Positions 1-9,401 are shown, counted from the stretch's first letter. The stretch is DNA of 32,424 bases from Planctomycetaceae bacterium (GCA_002862205.1 PKCN01000235.1:1-32424), one strand, 5' to 3'. Notes: generated by a model not told the origin, from the letters alone. A program made the numbers and translations.

Positions 1-180
1 AGCAGGTCTGTCGGAGCAGCGGGCGATGGTGGATCACGTTATGATGACAATCATGAGCGTGGGCTCTGCAATCGGATCAGCTGAGCGTCGGTGTTGATGG
101 GGCATTGGTCGTTAAGCCTGTTAGATTGGTTCGGTCTTTCAAGTGCATTCTTGGTCAACCAGTTTGAGGTGTGTTGGGTG

Positions 181-2979
181 ATGGCATCGTCGGAAAAAAA
201 TGAGTCGCGTAAATCTGGCAGTGGCGAATCAGTGCAACAGGCTGGTTCAGTGAGTCGGCGTATTTTCATGGCTTCATCGGCCGCAGCGACGATGCCGCTG
301 GTAAATTCTGGTGCGTTGGCAGTGGAACCAGTCAAGGCGCAGGGGGTCTATCGATTCGACGGCCCGGATGCTGACTTTCATGGACATCAGTGGCAGACTT
401 TGAACCCGGGGTACTGGAAAATCGAATCCGGCGCCTTGCGTCGTCGATTGCAGAACTATGGGGATCGGGCACGTCGGACTGGATTCCCATTTCATGGGGA
501 AACAAATGGGTTCGATTTTAAGACGGAATATGATCCATCTCTTCCCACCGGAATTCTGTACGCCAATGAGTGGCAACTGAAAGGAAGTTATTCGCTTCGC
601 GCCCAGTTCACCTATCGTCAGGACAGGCCTGACGTCGGCAAAGGCGATGACCCGCAGTGGGCGATGTATCAGGATGGCTATGGTTTGATGGGTGTGGCCC
701 TCGGTGGGCAATCTGTTCTGCAGAGTTACGAAAAAATGGGGCAACTGATCAGAGTTGTCTGGAGTGATGATGGCAAACTGAAAATCATGGGATCGGTGTC
801 AGGGAGACGCCCCCCTCAGGGTGGATTGGAGCCGCCGCGGGATCGCATTTTTGCAGAGACGCCAGCTTTGCCTCTCCGGCCTGGTGATGTGTGTGATTTG
901 AAAGTCAATGTGATTGCGCCCGTGAACAAGGCATCTGGCCAGGCATTGATCATCGCAACCTTGCGGGCAGGCGATCAGGAATATTCTGTTGAGCATCGAG
1001 TCAGCAAGGAACGTGTCTTTGGCTTTGCTGGAATCGCTGCTCGTGGGTTGATCGATTTTGAAGTCAACACATTTGAGGTGGAACCAGGGGAGAACAGGCC
1101 CCGGGAAGTAGGAGTGGCCGACTGTTTGAGTTGTTATGCACTTGGTGACACGTTGAAGCAGGTTGACGGTACGTGGTGCGTTCGAATGGTGGGGCTTTTT
1201 GCTTCGGACGGTACACAAGTAGAAATTCGCGTTGCTGATACGCCGAATCCCGAAGGTGGCTGGGCCAGTGCGTCTGTGTGTGGAGTCGCCCCAATCGTCA
1301 ATAATCAGTGGCGCCGGTATACCGCCGTTGTTGATGTGTCATTGCCAATCAGCCCGGCCGAAAGCACGCAGTATTACACGGTATGGAAGGATGGTGTCGA
1401 TGTAACTGCCGATGGACGCATCGGAACCGCTGCGTGTGGTCCGGGTACAGGACTGGTGGGTGATGTTCCCGTGGCTGGTCAATACGTTGGCAGGCTGCCA
1501 AGGTTAGCTGCTCCCTACAAAATCTGCGGTTTGTCCTGTCACGCAATCAACTCCGGACTGCAGCAACGTCAAGCTGCAGGCTGGAAAATGACAGGTGCGA
1601 GAGATGAGTGGCAGTTTCGCGATCAGCCCACCCAGCAGGCATATCAGCATCTTGAGGACTACGATTTTCAAGTGATGCTTTGGGAAGATGACGTCTGGTA
1701 CATGGAACTTGTCATGTATCCACCCAGCACTGATGATGCCTACAAAATCATCACCTGGTCAATTTGCGGGCCAACCAGTCGTTGGCAAATGATGAGGCAT
1801 TGGAATGTGCTCAATCCTGGGGATCATGATTACGGGATGGATGATGTCAAAGGCCCCGAGCAGATTGCGATCCGTAATCAGGAGGGGCTTGGGCAGGACC
1901 CTGCCTACATGCGCCGCAATTTCCAGATTGTTCATCATTTGACAACGGGGGCGGATCAGGTGGACACCTCTGTGAATCCCCGGAAATGGCGTGCGTGGAA
2001 AATGCCGTTGCGGGATTTTACTTTTGTGGTCCTCGATTCAAGGTTGTGGAGAAGCAGTCAGGATGTTGATATCTGGGATGACCACGGATGGGGGAAATTC
2101 AAAAGTCTGTATGGTCGCACTGATCCGACGCGCAGTCTGTTGGGCGAGGAACAGTTTGGCTGGTTTCAGGAATTACTGGCAACCGATTCATCACCGTTGA
2201 TGGGGGTGACAGGTATCAACGGCTTGCACACCGTGTGGGCCGGCACTCGGTACCAGAAATCGGTGAGTACTGATCACCCCAAGCATTTTCACGAACGTGA
2301 TCGTGTGACCGCCGATTACGCGGGCTGGGTGAAAGCGGGGGCAGATCGTGTGTTGGAACTTTTGGGGAGTCGCTCGGGCGTCGTTACCGTCTACGGAGAC
2401 GTGCACAACGGTTGCATCATGAAGAACGTGGAGCATCGTGTCATTGAATGCAGTTTTGGACCCATTGGCCGCTCCGGTGGCCGTTCTTTGGTGCCAGGAT
2501 TCGGAGCCGTCATGAAAGATGTCGACGATCGCGAGATCGAGGTTCAGGCGTTGTACCACAAGCAATTCCAGGACCCTGAGCAGAATCCGCATCTTCCAGG
2601 TGATCCGTTCTACTGGAATTTTCTTGAGATGAGTTTCGACCCCCGAGGTCAGGCACCTGCGATCGGCATGCGTATCAGGAATCTAGTCGATGCTCCTTCC
2701 GATTTGCCGCGCGGTGGCGGGGCACTTGATGCTTCGGAACACGAAACCGGACGCCCGCAACTTTGCCGATTGCCGGGAATTGTCACACTTCCCAACGCTG
2801 ATGTTTTTTTGACCGAGACCAGTGGTAGGCCAATCCGGGGAACACGCAGTAATGCCCAAGGACAGGTGACTCTGAGCGGACTGCCAGATATTACCCCGGG
2901 AACCCGGGTTGTCATCCATGCCTATGATGGCGAGAAAACAGATTCCAGTGTCGTTACCACACAACCAACCCAGACCTGA
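181..2979 (+). CDS. Tat-exported PhoD-like phosphatase
   Basis: Probable secreted phosphomono/diesterase of the PhoD metallophosphoesterase class, 932 aa. The ATG at 181 is preferred over in-frame GTG 91 or ATG 97: GAGG lies 11 nt upstream, and it puts a twin-arginine signal near the N-terminus (SRRIFM, residues 25-30, then an Ala-rich h-region and a likely ALA-V cleavage site near residue 46). Residues about 50-300 look like a beta-sandwich (LamG-like) domain. The phosphatase part follows, with metal-ligand-type motifs GDHDYGMDD (about residue 547) and YGDVHNG (about 738), and FVVLDSR between them. The last ~70 residues resemble a carboxypeptidase-regulatory-like beta domain. PhoD proteins hydrolyse phosphate esters outside the cytoplasm using Fe/Ca. 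The family call is good; the exact substrate is unknown. It stands alone: the next gene on this strand starts 424 bp later. Confidence 0.75.
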   Translation: MASSEKNESRKSGSGESVQQAGSVSRRIFMASSAAATMPLVNSGALAVEPVKAQGVYRFDGPDADFHGHQWQTLNPGYWKIESGALRRRLQNYGDRARRTGFPFHGETNGFDFKTEYDPSLPTGILYANEWQLKGSYSLRAQFTYRQDRPDVGKGDDPQWAMYQDGYGLMGVALGGQSVLQSYEKMGQLIRVVWSDDGKLKIMGSVSGRRPPQGGLEPPRDRIFAETPALPLRPGDVCDLKVNVIAPVNKASGQALIIATLRAGDQEYSVEHRVSKERVFGFAGIAARGLIDFEVNTFEVEPGENRPREVGVADCLSCYALGDTLKQVDGTWCVRMVGLFASDGTQVEIRVADTPNPEGGWASASVCGVAPIVNNQWRRYTAVVDVSLPISPAESTQYYTVWKDGVDVTADGRIGTAACGPGTGLVGDVPVAGQYVGRLPRLAAPYKICGLSCHAINSGLQQRQAAGWKMTGARDEWQFRDQPTQQAYQHLEDYDFQVMLWEDDVWYMELVMYPPSTDDAYKIITWSICGPTSRWQMMRHWNVLNPGDHDYGMDDVKGPEQIAIRNQEGLGQDPAYMRRNFQIVHHLTTGADQVDTSVNPRKWRAWKMPLRDFTFVVLDSRLWRSSQDVDIWDDHGWGKFKSLYGRTDPTRSLLGEEQFGWFQELLATDSSPLMGVTGINGLHTVWAGTRYQKSVSTDHPKHFHERDRVTADYAGWVKAGADRVLELLGSRSGVVTVYGDVHNGCIMKNVEHRVIECSFGPIGRSGGRSLVPGFGAVMKDVDDREIEVQALYHKQFQDPEQNPHLPGDPFYWNFLEMSFDPRGQAPAIGMRIRNLVDAPSDLPRGGGALDASEHETGRPQLCRLPGIVTLPNADVFLTETSGRPIRGTRSNAQGQVTLSGLPDITPGTRVVIHAYDGEKTDSSVVTTQPTQT

Positions 2980-3070
2980 CCTCAAGGTGGGATGCGTTCG
3001 GTGACCCCTGCAAACAGATCTTGTGATGATGTTGCTGCATGGGGGACGACAGGGAGTGCTGCGAGTTTGC

Positions 3071-3130
3071 AGTGAGGAGATGAGTGAGAAGATGAGTGAA
3101 AAGATGAGTGAGAAGGTCAGTGATAATTGA
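3071..3130. repeat. 12-bp tandem repeat, about 4-5 copies
   Basis: Units of the type AGTGAGAAGATG start at 3071, 3083, 3095, 3107 and 3119; the fourth and fifth are diverged. The array is noncoding, about 90 bp after the phosphatase stop. Confidence 0.85.
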
Positions 3131-3276
3131 GCAGGCTGCAGGGCACCTGTGAAAGCAGGAGTCTGATTCAACGGTAATTGAATTTGCCTGCTCGGATCGG
3201 TGATTCGTCAGGCATCACAACAGGTTAGCGGTGCTTGTGTTGGCGCCTGTTTTTGTTGAGTTGGTTTTTATACACA

Positions 3277-3388
3277 GGTTCCCACACACGGGTTCCCACA
3301 TACGGGTTCCCACATACGGGTTCCCACACACAGGTTCCCACATACGGGTTCCCACATACGGGTTCCCACATACGGGTTCCCACATACG
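3277..3388. repeat. 14-bp tandem array, 8 copies, directly 5' of putA
   Basis: Eight contiguous units of GGTTCCCACATACG (units 1 and 4 differ, carrying CACACG or CACACA) run without spacers and end 15 nt before the putA ATG. The putA ribosome site (GCGAGG type, 3390-3399) abuts the last unit, so the array probably lies in the 5' UTR or promoter-proximal region. Confidence 0.95.
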
Positions 3389-3403
3389 GCGAGCGAGGTT
3401 GTC

Positions 3404-6400
3404 ATGAATGCGTCAGGAATTGATTCTGCGGCAAAGGCTTTGCTGGGCGAATTTGAACCCAATGAATCATCGGGTGTAAATCCAATGGTGCAGAAAGCGC
3501 TTTACGTGGCGAGCGAGTTGCAGCGACGTGCACATGTCTTGCAGACTCCCGAGGAACGAAAGCAGCAGACGGAATTGGATCGTATGATCCAGAATCCAGG
3601 TGACAAGGTCACCTTGACCGCGTTGACGGATCAAGCATTCCGTTCCGACGCGGCAGCGAGGTCGGCCGATCAATTGGTTCACATTCTCGACGTGCAGGGC
3701 ATTCCTCGATTTTTCAGTCCGATGGAGAGAACGCTGTTAATGGGATTTCAGTCCTTTGGCAGCTATGCGCCGGGTGTCACGATTCCCATGGTCAAGGACA
3801 AAATGCGGCGGGAAACAGCAAATGTGATCATTCCTGCAGAACGCGATGTGCTTTGCAAACACTTGCGGGAACGCCGTGGTGAGGGGGTCCGCATGAACGT
3901 CAATTTTCTCGGCGAGGCAATTTTGGGAGAGGAAGAAGCGAACCGCCGTTTGAAGCAGTATTTGCAGGCATTTCAGTTGGCGGAGGTGGAGGTCATGTCG
4001 GTAAAAATCTCCACGATCTACTCACAGATTTCGCCGATCTCTCGGGTTGCGTGTATCGAACCGTTATGTGATCGCATGGAATTGTTGTATCGAGCGGCAG
4101 CCAAGGGAACATTCGAACGCTTCGACGGCAGCCTGGTTCCGAAATTTGTTTACATGGATATGGAGGAGTATCGCGATTTGTCGTTGACTGCCGAAGTCTT
4201 CATGAAAACGCTCGATCGGCCCGAATTGAAAACAATGGCCGCTGGCATTGTCCTGCAAGCTTATCTACCCGATTCGCACGACTGGCAGCAAACCCTCACC
4301 ACTTGGGCTCGGCGCCGGGTCGCCGAGGGTGGGGCTCCTGTGACCATCCGGATTGTCAAGGGAGCCAACATGGAAATGGAGCGTGTAGAGGCGTCCTTGC
4401 ATGGTTGGCCTCAAGCACCCTTTCACACCAAGTTGGATACGGATGCGAACTACAAACGAATGGTGAACTTTGCCTTGCGGCCTGAAAATCTTGAGGCGGT
4501 CAGGCCAGGCATTGCATCCCATAATCTGTTCGATATCAGTTATGCGCTGGTATTGGCTGTGGAGGCAGACGCCTTGGGAAAGCTGCAATTCGAGATGCTC
4601 GAAGGAATGGCAAATCATCAACGGCGGGCGCTGCATGAATTGACCAAGAGCGTTTTGCTGTACGCTCCGGCATGTCAAAAACAGGATTTCATTCACGCCA
4701 TTGGATATCTCGTCCGTAGGCTGGACGAGAATACAGGCGACGAAAATTTTCTACGTCATGCATTCAATATCACTGTCGAATCCGATGCATGGAAATTGCT
4801 GGAGGCGGGATTTGTGGCATCGTTTGAACAAATTGAACAGCTGCCAATAAAACCCCGCCGACTGCAGGATCGCCAACTGCAGGATCGCGGACTGCAGGAT
4901 CGCCAACTCGAAGATTCGAGTGATGTGTCCGAGGTGAGCGCAGCAGCCTACGCCTGGCCCGGAGACGATCACCGTGATGCGTGGTATGGATTCGTCAATG
5001 AACCGGATACCGATTTTAGCCTTCCTGCCAACTCGCTCTGGGCCGACCAGATCGTCAGTCAATGGGTTGATCAGCGGGATGAGCAGGCAGCATACGTATC
5101 GCTGCGAATCGGGAAAGAGGTGGTTGCTGGAGAACGCGTGGTTCGCGAATCACTTGATCCCTCGCGAGATGGCACCGTCGTGGCAAGGTATGTCGAGGCA
5201 AATTGCAGTGATGTCCGAGCAGCCGTTGTGATCGCGGAACAGGATGCATCGGGTTGGCGATCACTTTCGGTAACGGAACGCCGTAAAATTCTTCACCAAG
5301 TCGCGAACGAATTGCGTGGTGCTCGCGGGTCACTGATGGGGGCAGCACTGGCTGAAAGTGGAAAAACGCTGCTTGAGAGTGACCCGGAGGTTTCCGAGGC
5401 GGTCGACTTTGTCGAGTTCTATTCGATGTCCGCGGTTGAACTGGATGAACTCAGTGACGTCAATGCAAGAGCAAGGGGAGTGGTGGTGGTGGTCTCGCCA
5501 TGGAATTTTCCGATCGCAATTCCGTGTGGTGGAATTGCCGCAGCATTGGCAGCAGGAAATTGTGTCATTCTCAAACCCGCCTCCAATACGGTGCTGATAG
5601 CACACCTGCTGTGCGAATGTTTTTATCGGGGTGGTGTGCCACGTGAAGCTTTGCAAGTGTTGCCCTGTCCGGGACGTGTCGTTGGAGAGTCACTGGTCAC
5701 CAACCAAGCGGTTGATACCGTGATTTTGACAGGCGGCACCGACACGGCACTGAAAATGTTGCAGGCCAAGCCCGACATGCGATTACTGGCCGAAACCGGT
5801 GGGAAAAATGCGACCATTGTCACGGCAATGGCTGATCGCGATCAAGCCATCAAGAATGTGCTGCACTCAGCGTTCGGTCACAGCGGTCAAAAGTGTTCCG
5901 CTACCTCGTTGCTGTTACTTGAGGAAGAGGTTTTTCACGACGAGGGTTTCCGGGCTACGCTGGTTGATGCTGCAAAGAGTCTCAAGGTTGGGTCAGCTTG
6001 GGATACTGCCAATCGCATGGGTCCCATGATTGCACCGCCCTCGGGTGATCTTGATCAAGCACTGAAAGTTTTGGAAACGGGTGAGTCCTGGGCGTTGATT
6101 CCACGCCGAATCGACGGACATCAGGCCATTTATTCGCCCGGCATCAAGTGGAATGTTCAACGGGGCAGCTTTACGCACCTGACCGAGTTTTTCGGACCAG
6201 TCCTTGGGGTGATGTGTTTTCGATCTCTGTCTGAGGCGATTCAGATCGTGAACCAGACCGGCTATGGCCTGACAAGCGGACTCGAGAGTCTGGATGACCG
6301 TGAACAATCTCAGTGGTTGTCCGGGATTCGTGCTGGGAATCTCTACGTCAATCGATCGACCACGGGCGCGATTGTGTTGCGACAACCTTTTGGTGGCATG

Positions 6401-7192
6401 GGACGGAGTGCATTTGGCCCTGGCATCAAAGCTGGTGGCCCGAATTATGTGGCGCAGTTAATGCACTTTGATGACATCCCGTCAGCACTTGAAAACGAAT
6501 CCTTGGCAGCGGAGCCTCCTGACGAGAAGTCCAAGGAAGACAGCCCGCTAACTGCCAACCAGGACTTGCGGAAATTGGCTCATGCGTTGCAGGAACACAA
6601 CAGTGCGGTTGGGTCTGAGAGTCAAGCGGAGGCTCGGTGGCTGGCTCAGGCAATCGACAGTTACCAGCGAGCGGCAGCCAACGAGTTTTTACAAACTCAC
6701 GACCACTTTCGTTTGCTGGGACAAGACAACCTGCGGCGATATGTGCCGATGCCGGTGCTTGTGATTCGCATTGCCGAACAAGACAGTTGGGCAGAAATTG
6801 TGATGCGTGTGGCGGCTGCAAAAGCGGTGAACTGTAGGGCCATCGTCAGTGCACCAGAAGGAGTCCATGGGGAGCAGCTGAAAAGGTTGCATGATATGAC
6901 CGAATCGTGGGCTGCGGACATCGAATTTGTCGAGCAATCCGACGCGGAATTGATTGAAGCTGTCGAGTGGGGGGGAGTAAGCCGCTTGAGGTATGCGTGC
7001 CCTGATCGAGTGCCAATGTCCGTTCGACGTGCAGTGATGGATCGATACGTGCACGTTGCCGATGCCCCTGTTCGAGCTGAAGGACGGATCGAGTTGATGT
7101 GGTATGTGCAGGAACAGTCGATCAGTTGCGATTATCACCGATACGGAAATCTCGGTTTGCGTGCCGCTGAGGAACGTGCAGCTATTCTGTGA
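3404..7192 (+). CDS. putA: Bifunctional proline dehydrogenase / L-glutamate gamma-semialdehyde dehydrogenase
   Basis: Converts proline to glutamate in two steps: FAD-dependent proline oxidation, then NAD-dependent oxidation of glutamate semialdehyde. 1262 aa, similar to large PutA proteins but with no N-terminal DNA-binding domain visible. The ProDH barrel spans about residues 90-460 (VKGANMEME near 317, FEMLEGMANHQ near 395). A repeat-coded linker lies at 487-506. The ALDH domain spans about 575-1020: PWNF at 699-702, general base Glu797 in ETGGK, nucleophile Cys831 in GHSGQKCSATS, and EFFGPVLG near 926. The final ~240 residues (QDNLRRYVP and onward) form an extra C-terminal module like the ALDH-related tail of long PutAs. 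The start has GCGAGG 6-10 nt upstream. Monocistronic, flanked by tandem repeats on both sides. All key residues seen are intact. Confidence 0.93.
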   Translation: MNASGIDSAAKALLGEFEPNESSGVNPMVQKALYVASELQRRAHVLQTPEERKQQTELDRMIQNPGDKVTLTALTDQAFRSDAAARSADQLVHILDVQGIPRFFSPMERTLLMGFQSFGSYAPGVTIPMVKDKMRRETANVIIPAERDVLCKHLRERRGEGVRMNVNFLGEAILGEEEANRRLKQYLQAFQLAEVEVMSVKISTIYSQISPISRVACIEPLCDRMELLYRAAAKGTFERFDGSLVPKFVYMDMEEYRDLSLTAEVFMKTLDRPELKTMAAGIVLQAYLPDSHDWQQTLTTWARRRVAEGGAPVTIRIVKGANMEMERVEASLHGWPQAPFHTKLDTDANYKRMVNFALRPENLEAVRPGIASHNLFDISYALVLAVEADALGKLQFEMLEGMANHQRRALHELTKSVLLYAPACQKQDFIHAIGYLVRRLDENTGDENFLRHAFNITVESDAWKLLEAGFVASFEQIEQLPIKPRRLQDRQLQDRGLQDRQLEDSSDVSEVSAAAYAWPGDDHRDAWYGFVNEPDTDFSLPANSLWADQIVSQWVDQRDEQAAYVSLRIGKEVVAGERVVRESLDPSRDGTVVARYVEANCSDVRAAVVIAEQDASGWRSLSVTERRKILHQVANELRGARGSLMGAALAESGKTLLESDPEVSEAVDFVEFYSMSAVELDELSDVNARARGVVVVVSPWNFPIAIPCGGIAAALAAGNCVILKPASNTVLIAHLLCECFYRGGVPREALQVLPCPGRVVGESLVTNQAVDTVILTGGTDTALKMLQAKPDMRLLAETGGKNATIVTAMADRDQAIKNVLHSAFGHSGQKCSATSLLLLEEEVFHDEGFRATLVDAAKSLKVGSAWDTANRMGPMIAPPSGDLDQALKVLETGESWALIPRRIDGHQAIYSPGIKWNVQRGSFTHLTEFFGPVLGVMCFRSLSEAIQIVNQTGYGLTSGLESLDDREQSQWLSGIRAGNLYVNRSTTGAIVLRQPFGGMGRSAFGPGIKAGGPNYVAQLMHFDDIPSALENESLAAEPPDEKSKEDSPLTANQDLRKLAHALQEHNSAVGSESQAEARWLAQAIDSYQRAAANEFLQTHDHFRLLGQDNLRRYVPMPVLVIRIAEQDSWAEIVMRVAAAKAVNCRAIVSAPEGVHGEQLKRLHDMTESWAADIEFVEQSDAELIEAVEWGGVSRLRYACPDRVPMSVRRAVMDRYVHVADAPVRAEGRIELMWYVQEQSISCDYHRYGNLGLRAAEERAAIL
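4862..4921. repeat. 15-bp in-frame tandem repeat in PutA interdomain linker
   Basis: Three near-identical units of CTGCAGGATCGCCAA type (4862, 4877, 4892) plus a diverged fourth at 4907. They encode the pentapeptide series LQDRQ / LQDRG / LQDRQ / LEDSS at residues 487-506, between the ProDH and ALDH domains. The unit is a multiple of three, so copy-number change would keep the frame. Confidence 0.9.
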
Positions 7193-7477
7193 GCGGCTCT
7201 GTGAAGCAGAGCGCGGGCTTGAGAGTTGCCATGGCGATCGGCTGGTTGGCTCATTGGACCAACGCAGGGGCCGGACCAACCTTGGTGCTCGGGAATGGCA
7301 TTTTGGTTCTGAGGTGGCCGGTGACAGTTGGCCGGTGACAGAGGGCCGGTGACAGAGGGCCGGTGGCAGAGGGCCGATGGCAGGTGACAGGCAACTGCTG
7401 GCCGGTGGCAGGTGACAGGCAACTGTTGGCCGGTGGCAGAAATGAGGTGAAAAGGGGCATTAACGCCAACCGGGGCA
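7193..7477. other. Convergent spacer between putA and SDR gene
   Basis: 285 bp. A short hairpin (GCTCTG 7196-7201 / CAGAGC 7207-7212) follows the putA stop but has no T tract, so it is at best a weak 3' structure. Most of the rest is the 14-bp array at 7315-7440. Two GGGGCATTAACG copies lie at 7455-7482, one of them covering the SDR stop codon. Confidence 0.6.
7315..7440. repeat. 14-bp tandem array, 9 copies, 3' of putA
   Basis: Nine contiguous 14-bp steps start at 7315. Most are variants of TGGCCGGTGACAGA; units 6 and 8 are TGACAGGCAACTGC and TGACAGGCAACTGT, which gives a 28-bp higher-order repeat at the distal end. The sequence is unrelated to the array upstream of putA but has the same period. 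Confidence 0.9.
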
Positions 7478-8251
7478 TTAACGGGCGGTCCATCCTCCGT
7501 CGACCACCAGCATGCTTCCGGTGGTGAAACTGGAGGCAGCGCTGGCGAGGTAAATTGCCGCGCCTTGGATTTCTTCCAATCTTCCCCAGCGGTTCATCGC
7601 AACCGCACCAACGATAAACTTTCGAGCCTCTTCAGTATCAGCAATCGGTTCATTCATGGGGGTCAGGAATGGGCCGGGGCAGATAGCATTGACGGTGATC
7701 TCGTGTTCGGCAAACTCCAACGCCATGGCACGTGTCAATTGCACGACTGCACCTTTGCTGGTCGCGTAGGGCGTTCGGTTGGCCAGTCCCACCAAGCCGA
7801 GTGTACTTGCCAAGTTGATAATGCGACCTCGCTGCTGCTGTTTCATGATGGGAAGCACAGCCCGTGTGGTGATCCAGATTCCGTCTACATTGACTTGTTG
7901 GACTTCTCGAAACTGGTCAAGCGTCAGTTCGTCGATGGGACCACGAATGTTGATACCCGCGTTGTTGACTAATGCATCGATGCGCCCAAACTTTTCACTG
8001 ACCGTTTGAACCATCGATTCAATTTCGGTCTGTTGAGTGACATCAGCTTGCAGTCCAATCGTGTCTGTTTTGTACGCGTCGGCAATTTCCCTCGCAGTGG
8101 CCTCGGCTTCTGATTGGTTGCGACTGATTAAAGCAATGTTCGCGCCGGCTGAGGCGAGGCCGGCTGCCATCGCTTTCCCAAGGCCTTTTGAGCCTCCCGT
8201 CACGATTACGGTTTGGCCGGACATGTCAAAGAGGCTGATACCGGGAAGCAT
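7478..8251 (-). CDS. SDR family NAD(P)-dependent oxidoreductase
   Basis: Classical short-chain dehydrogenase/reductase of 257 aa, full length for the family. Cofactor site TGGSKGLG (residues 18-25), NNAG (96-99), catalytic Ser149 with Tyr162 and Lys166 (YATSK), ICPGP after the active site, and a C-terminal VVDGGW. The overall pattern, including MNRWGR near 220, resembles gluconate 5-dehydrogenase / 2-deoxygluconate 3-dehydrogenase-type enzymes, but SDR substrates cannot be assigned from sequence alone. The ATG at 8251 has AGGAAAA about 4 nt upstream. It is convergent with putA and separated by 310 bp from the ExbB-like gene upstream, so probably has its own promoter. Confidence 0.9.
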   Translation of the reverse strand: MLPGISLFDMSGQTVIVTGGSKGLGKAMAAGLASAGANIALISRNQSEAEATAREIADAYKTDTIGLQADVTQQTEIESMVQTVSEKFGRIDALVNNAGINIRGPIDELTLDQFREVQQVNVDGIWITTRAVLPIMKQQQRGRIINLASTLGLVGLANRTPYATSKGAVVQLTRAMALEFAEHEITVNAICPGPFLTPMNEPIADTEEARKFIVGAVAMNRWGRLEEIQGAAIYLASAASSFTTGSMLVVDGGWTAR

Positions 8252-8561
8252 GCGTTTTCCTGTACATGGGGGATGAAAAGGGTGAAAGCTGCGAGATCAG
8301 GTTCCGCGTGTGAGCGAACAGGGGCGTAGGTCGTTAATCCCTTTCAACGGGGCAAACCACTATGAAACACTGTGACCTCGGAAGGTTGGCAGCACGCGGC
8401 TGAAATTGTCGATTGGCTCGAAATGAGTGATCTGGAAAACCGCAAAAGCCCATTTTTTACAGGACCATGCTTGGAAAGAATGACGTCTCATGACGGCACG
8501 CCAAGGCGGTTGGTCCGGCTCATTTTGGGTTGGCAGGGGTAACCGCCGCAGTGATTGGTGG
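8252..8561. other. Spacer upstream of SDR gene
   Basis: 310 bp between the ExbB-like stop and the SDR start, both on the minus strand. No gene, repeat or convincing terminator was seen. Partly A/T-rich around 8448-8460. The SDR promoter is expected here but I cannot place it with confidence. Confidence 0.5.
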
Positions 8562-9401
8562 CTAGGGTGCCGGCGGTTTTCCACCCTGTTTTGATTGGTT
8601 GGGGGGGCGCTCAGTGGCTTGACGCATCTGGGCTTGGCTGGCAGCGGTTGCCTTGGCCGTAGTAGCAATGGGTGGAGTACCGCCAGTTTGTCGCGTTCGG
8701 GCACCGGGACGCCGCTTGATGGGAGCCAATGCATGCTGGCTCTGGTAGGCGACCTCGGCGATGAGTGAGTCGACACGATTTCGGCAGACAGCGTAGATCG
8801 CAAGAGCTGGGATGGCAACGACCAATCCGCATACCGTGGTCACCAGAGCCTGGTAGATCCCCTCGGCTAGATCCCCTGCACCAGCGGCACCGCGGGTTGC
8901 GGCGACTTGTTGAAAGGCAAAGATCATTCCGGTGACAGTTCCAAGCAATCCTACCATGGGTGCGATATTTCCGATCACTGATAAGTATTCAATGCGTCGC
9001 ATCAGCCGCGCTGATTGTTGTGCCAGCGAATCCTCGACCGCTTTCTCAACTTCTCGCCATCCATATTCGAATTCGGAAAGACCTGAAAGCAAGACAACGC
9101 TTAACACGCTAGGGGATCGGCGGCAGGCTGCATCTGCTTCGGCCGGGCGGCCAGTGAGTAATGACTGGCGAACTGCATCACTGATACCTTCAGGCAGAAC
9201 TTCCCTTCGACGCAGGGTCATGACTTGATCAAACAGCAGGTACGCAGCAGTGATGCTCAGTGCTGCCAGCACAAGCAGGATCAGAATCCCAACCAGGCCT
9301 CCACTGAGCAAAATGCCAAAAAACCCTGTCGGAGAATCGTTGGCAACGGCGGTTTGTCCCAACAGGTTCACTTCAATGATCAATGCAATTCCAGGCATCA
9401 T
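8562..9401 (-). CDS. MotA/TolQ/ExbB proton-channel family protein
   Basis: 279 aa inner-membrane protein. TM1 spans about residues 27-56, a cytoplasmic loop follows, then TM2 140-163 (NIAPMVGLLGTVTGMIFAF, the family signature with the G-LLGTV core) and TM3 185-206. Family members form the pentameric proton-conducting stator with an ExbD/TolR partner; no such partner is present here. Residues ~220-279 are an unusual polar Pro/Gln/Thr/Ala-rich tail. The start overlaps the preceding GTPase stop as ATGA (9401-9398), which implies translational coupling. A second ATG at 9398 has better spacing to GGAG (5 nt) and may be the real start. The same transcript probably carries both GTPase-like genes, so a role in that cassette is inferred. 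Confidence 0.85.
   Translation of the reverse strand: MMPGIALIIEVNLLGQTAVANDSPTGFFGILLSGGLVGILILLVLAALSITAAYLLFDQVMTLRRREVLPEGISDAVRQSLLTGRPAEADAACRRSPSVLSVVLLSGLSEFEYGWREVEKAVEDSLAQQSARLMRRIEYLSVIGNIAPMVGLLGTVTGMIFAFQQVAATRGAAGAGDLAEGIYQALVTTVCGLVVAIPALAIYAVCRNRVDSLIAEVAYQSQHALAPIKRRPGARTRQTGGTPPIATTAKATAASQAQMRQATERPPNQSKQGGKPPAP

Larger units (their letters stand above)
2980..3403. other. Spacer between phosphatase and putA, with two tandem arrays
   Basis: 424 bp without a credible gene. It holds a 12-bp array (3071-3130) and a 14-bp array (3277-3388), described separately. The only ORFs are translations of the repeats. No clear rho-independent terminator follows the phosphatase, and no confident promoter was seen for putA. 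Confidence 0.7.

Noticed and set aside
91-180. Longer start for the PhoD-like protein
   Set aside because: It would bury the Tat signal about 55 residues in; ATG 181 has a GAGG site and gives a normal Tat leader.
3277-3388. Possible CRISPR array
   Set aside because: Units are 14 bp and contiguous with no spacers; no cas genes in the window.
3235-3423. 62-codon plus-strand frame with repeated VPTYGFPHTGSH-type peptide
   Set aside because: It is merely the translation of the 14-bp array; no ribosome site, and it overlaps the putA start.
6689-7279. 196-codon minus-strand frame opposite the putA 3' end
   Set aside because: Antisense shadow of a clear coding region, composition unlike a protein, no ribosome site.
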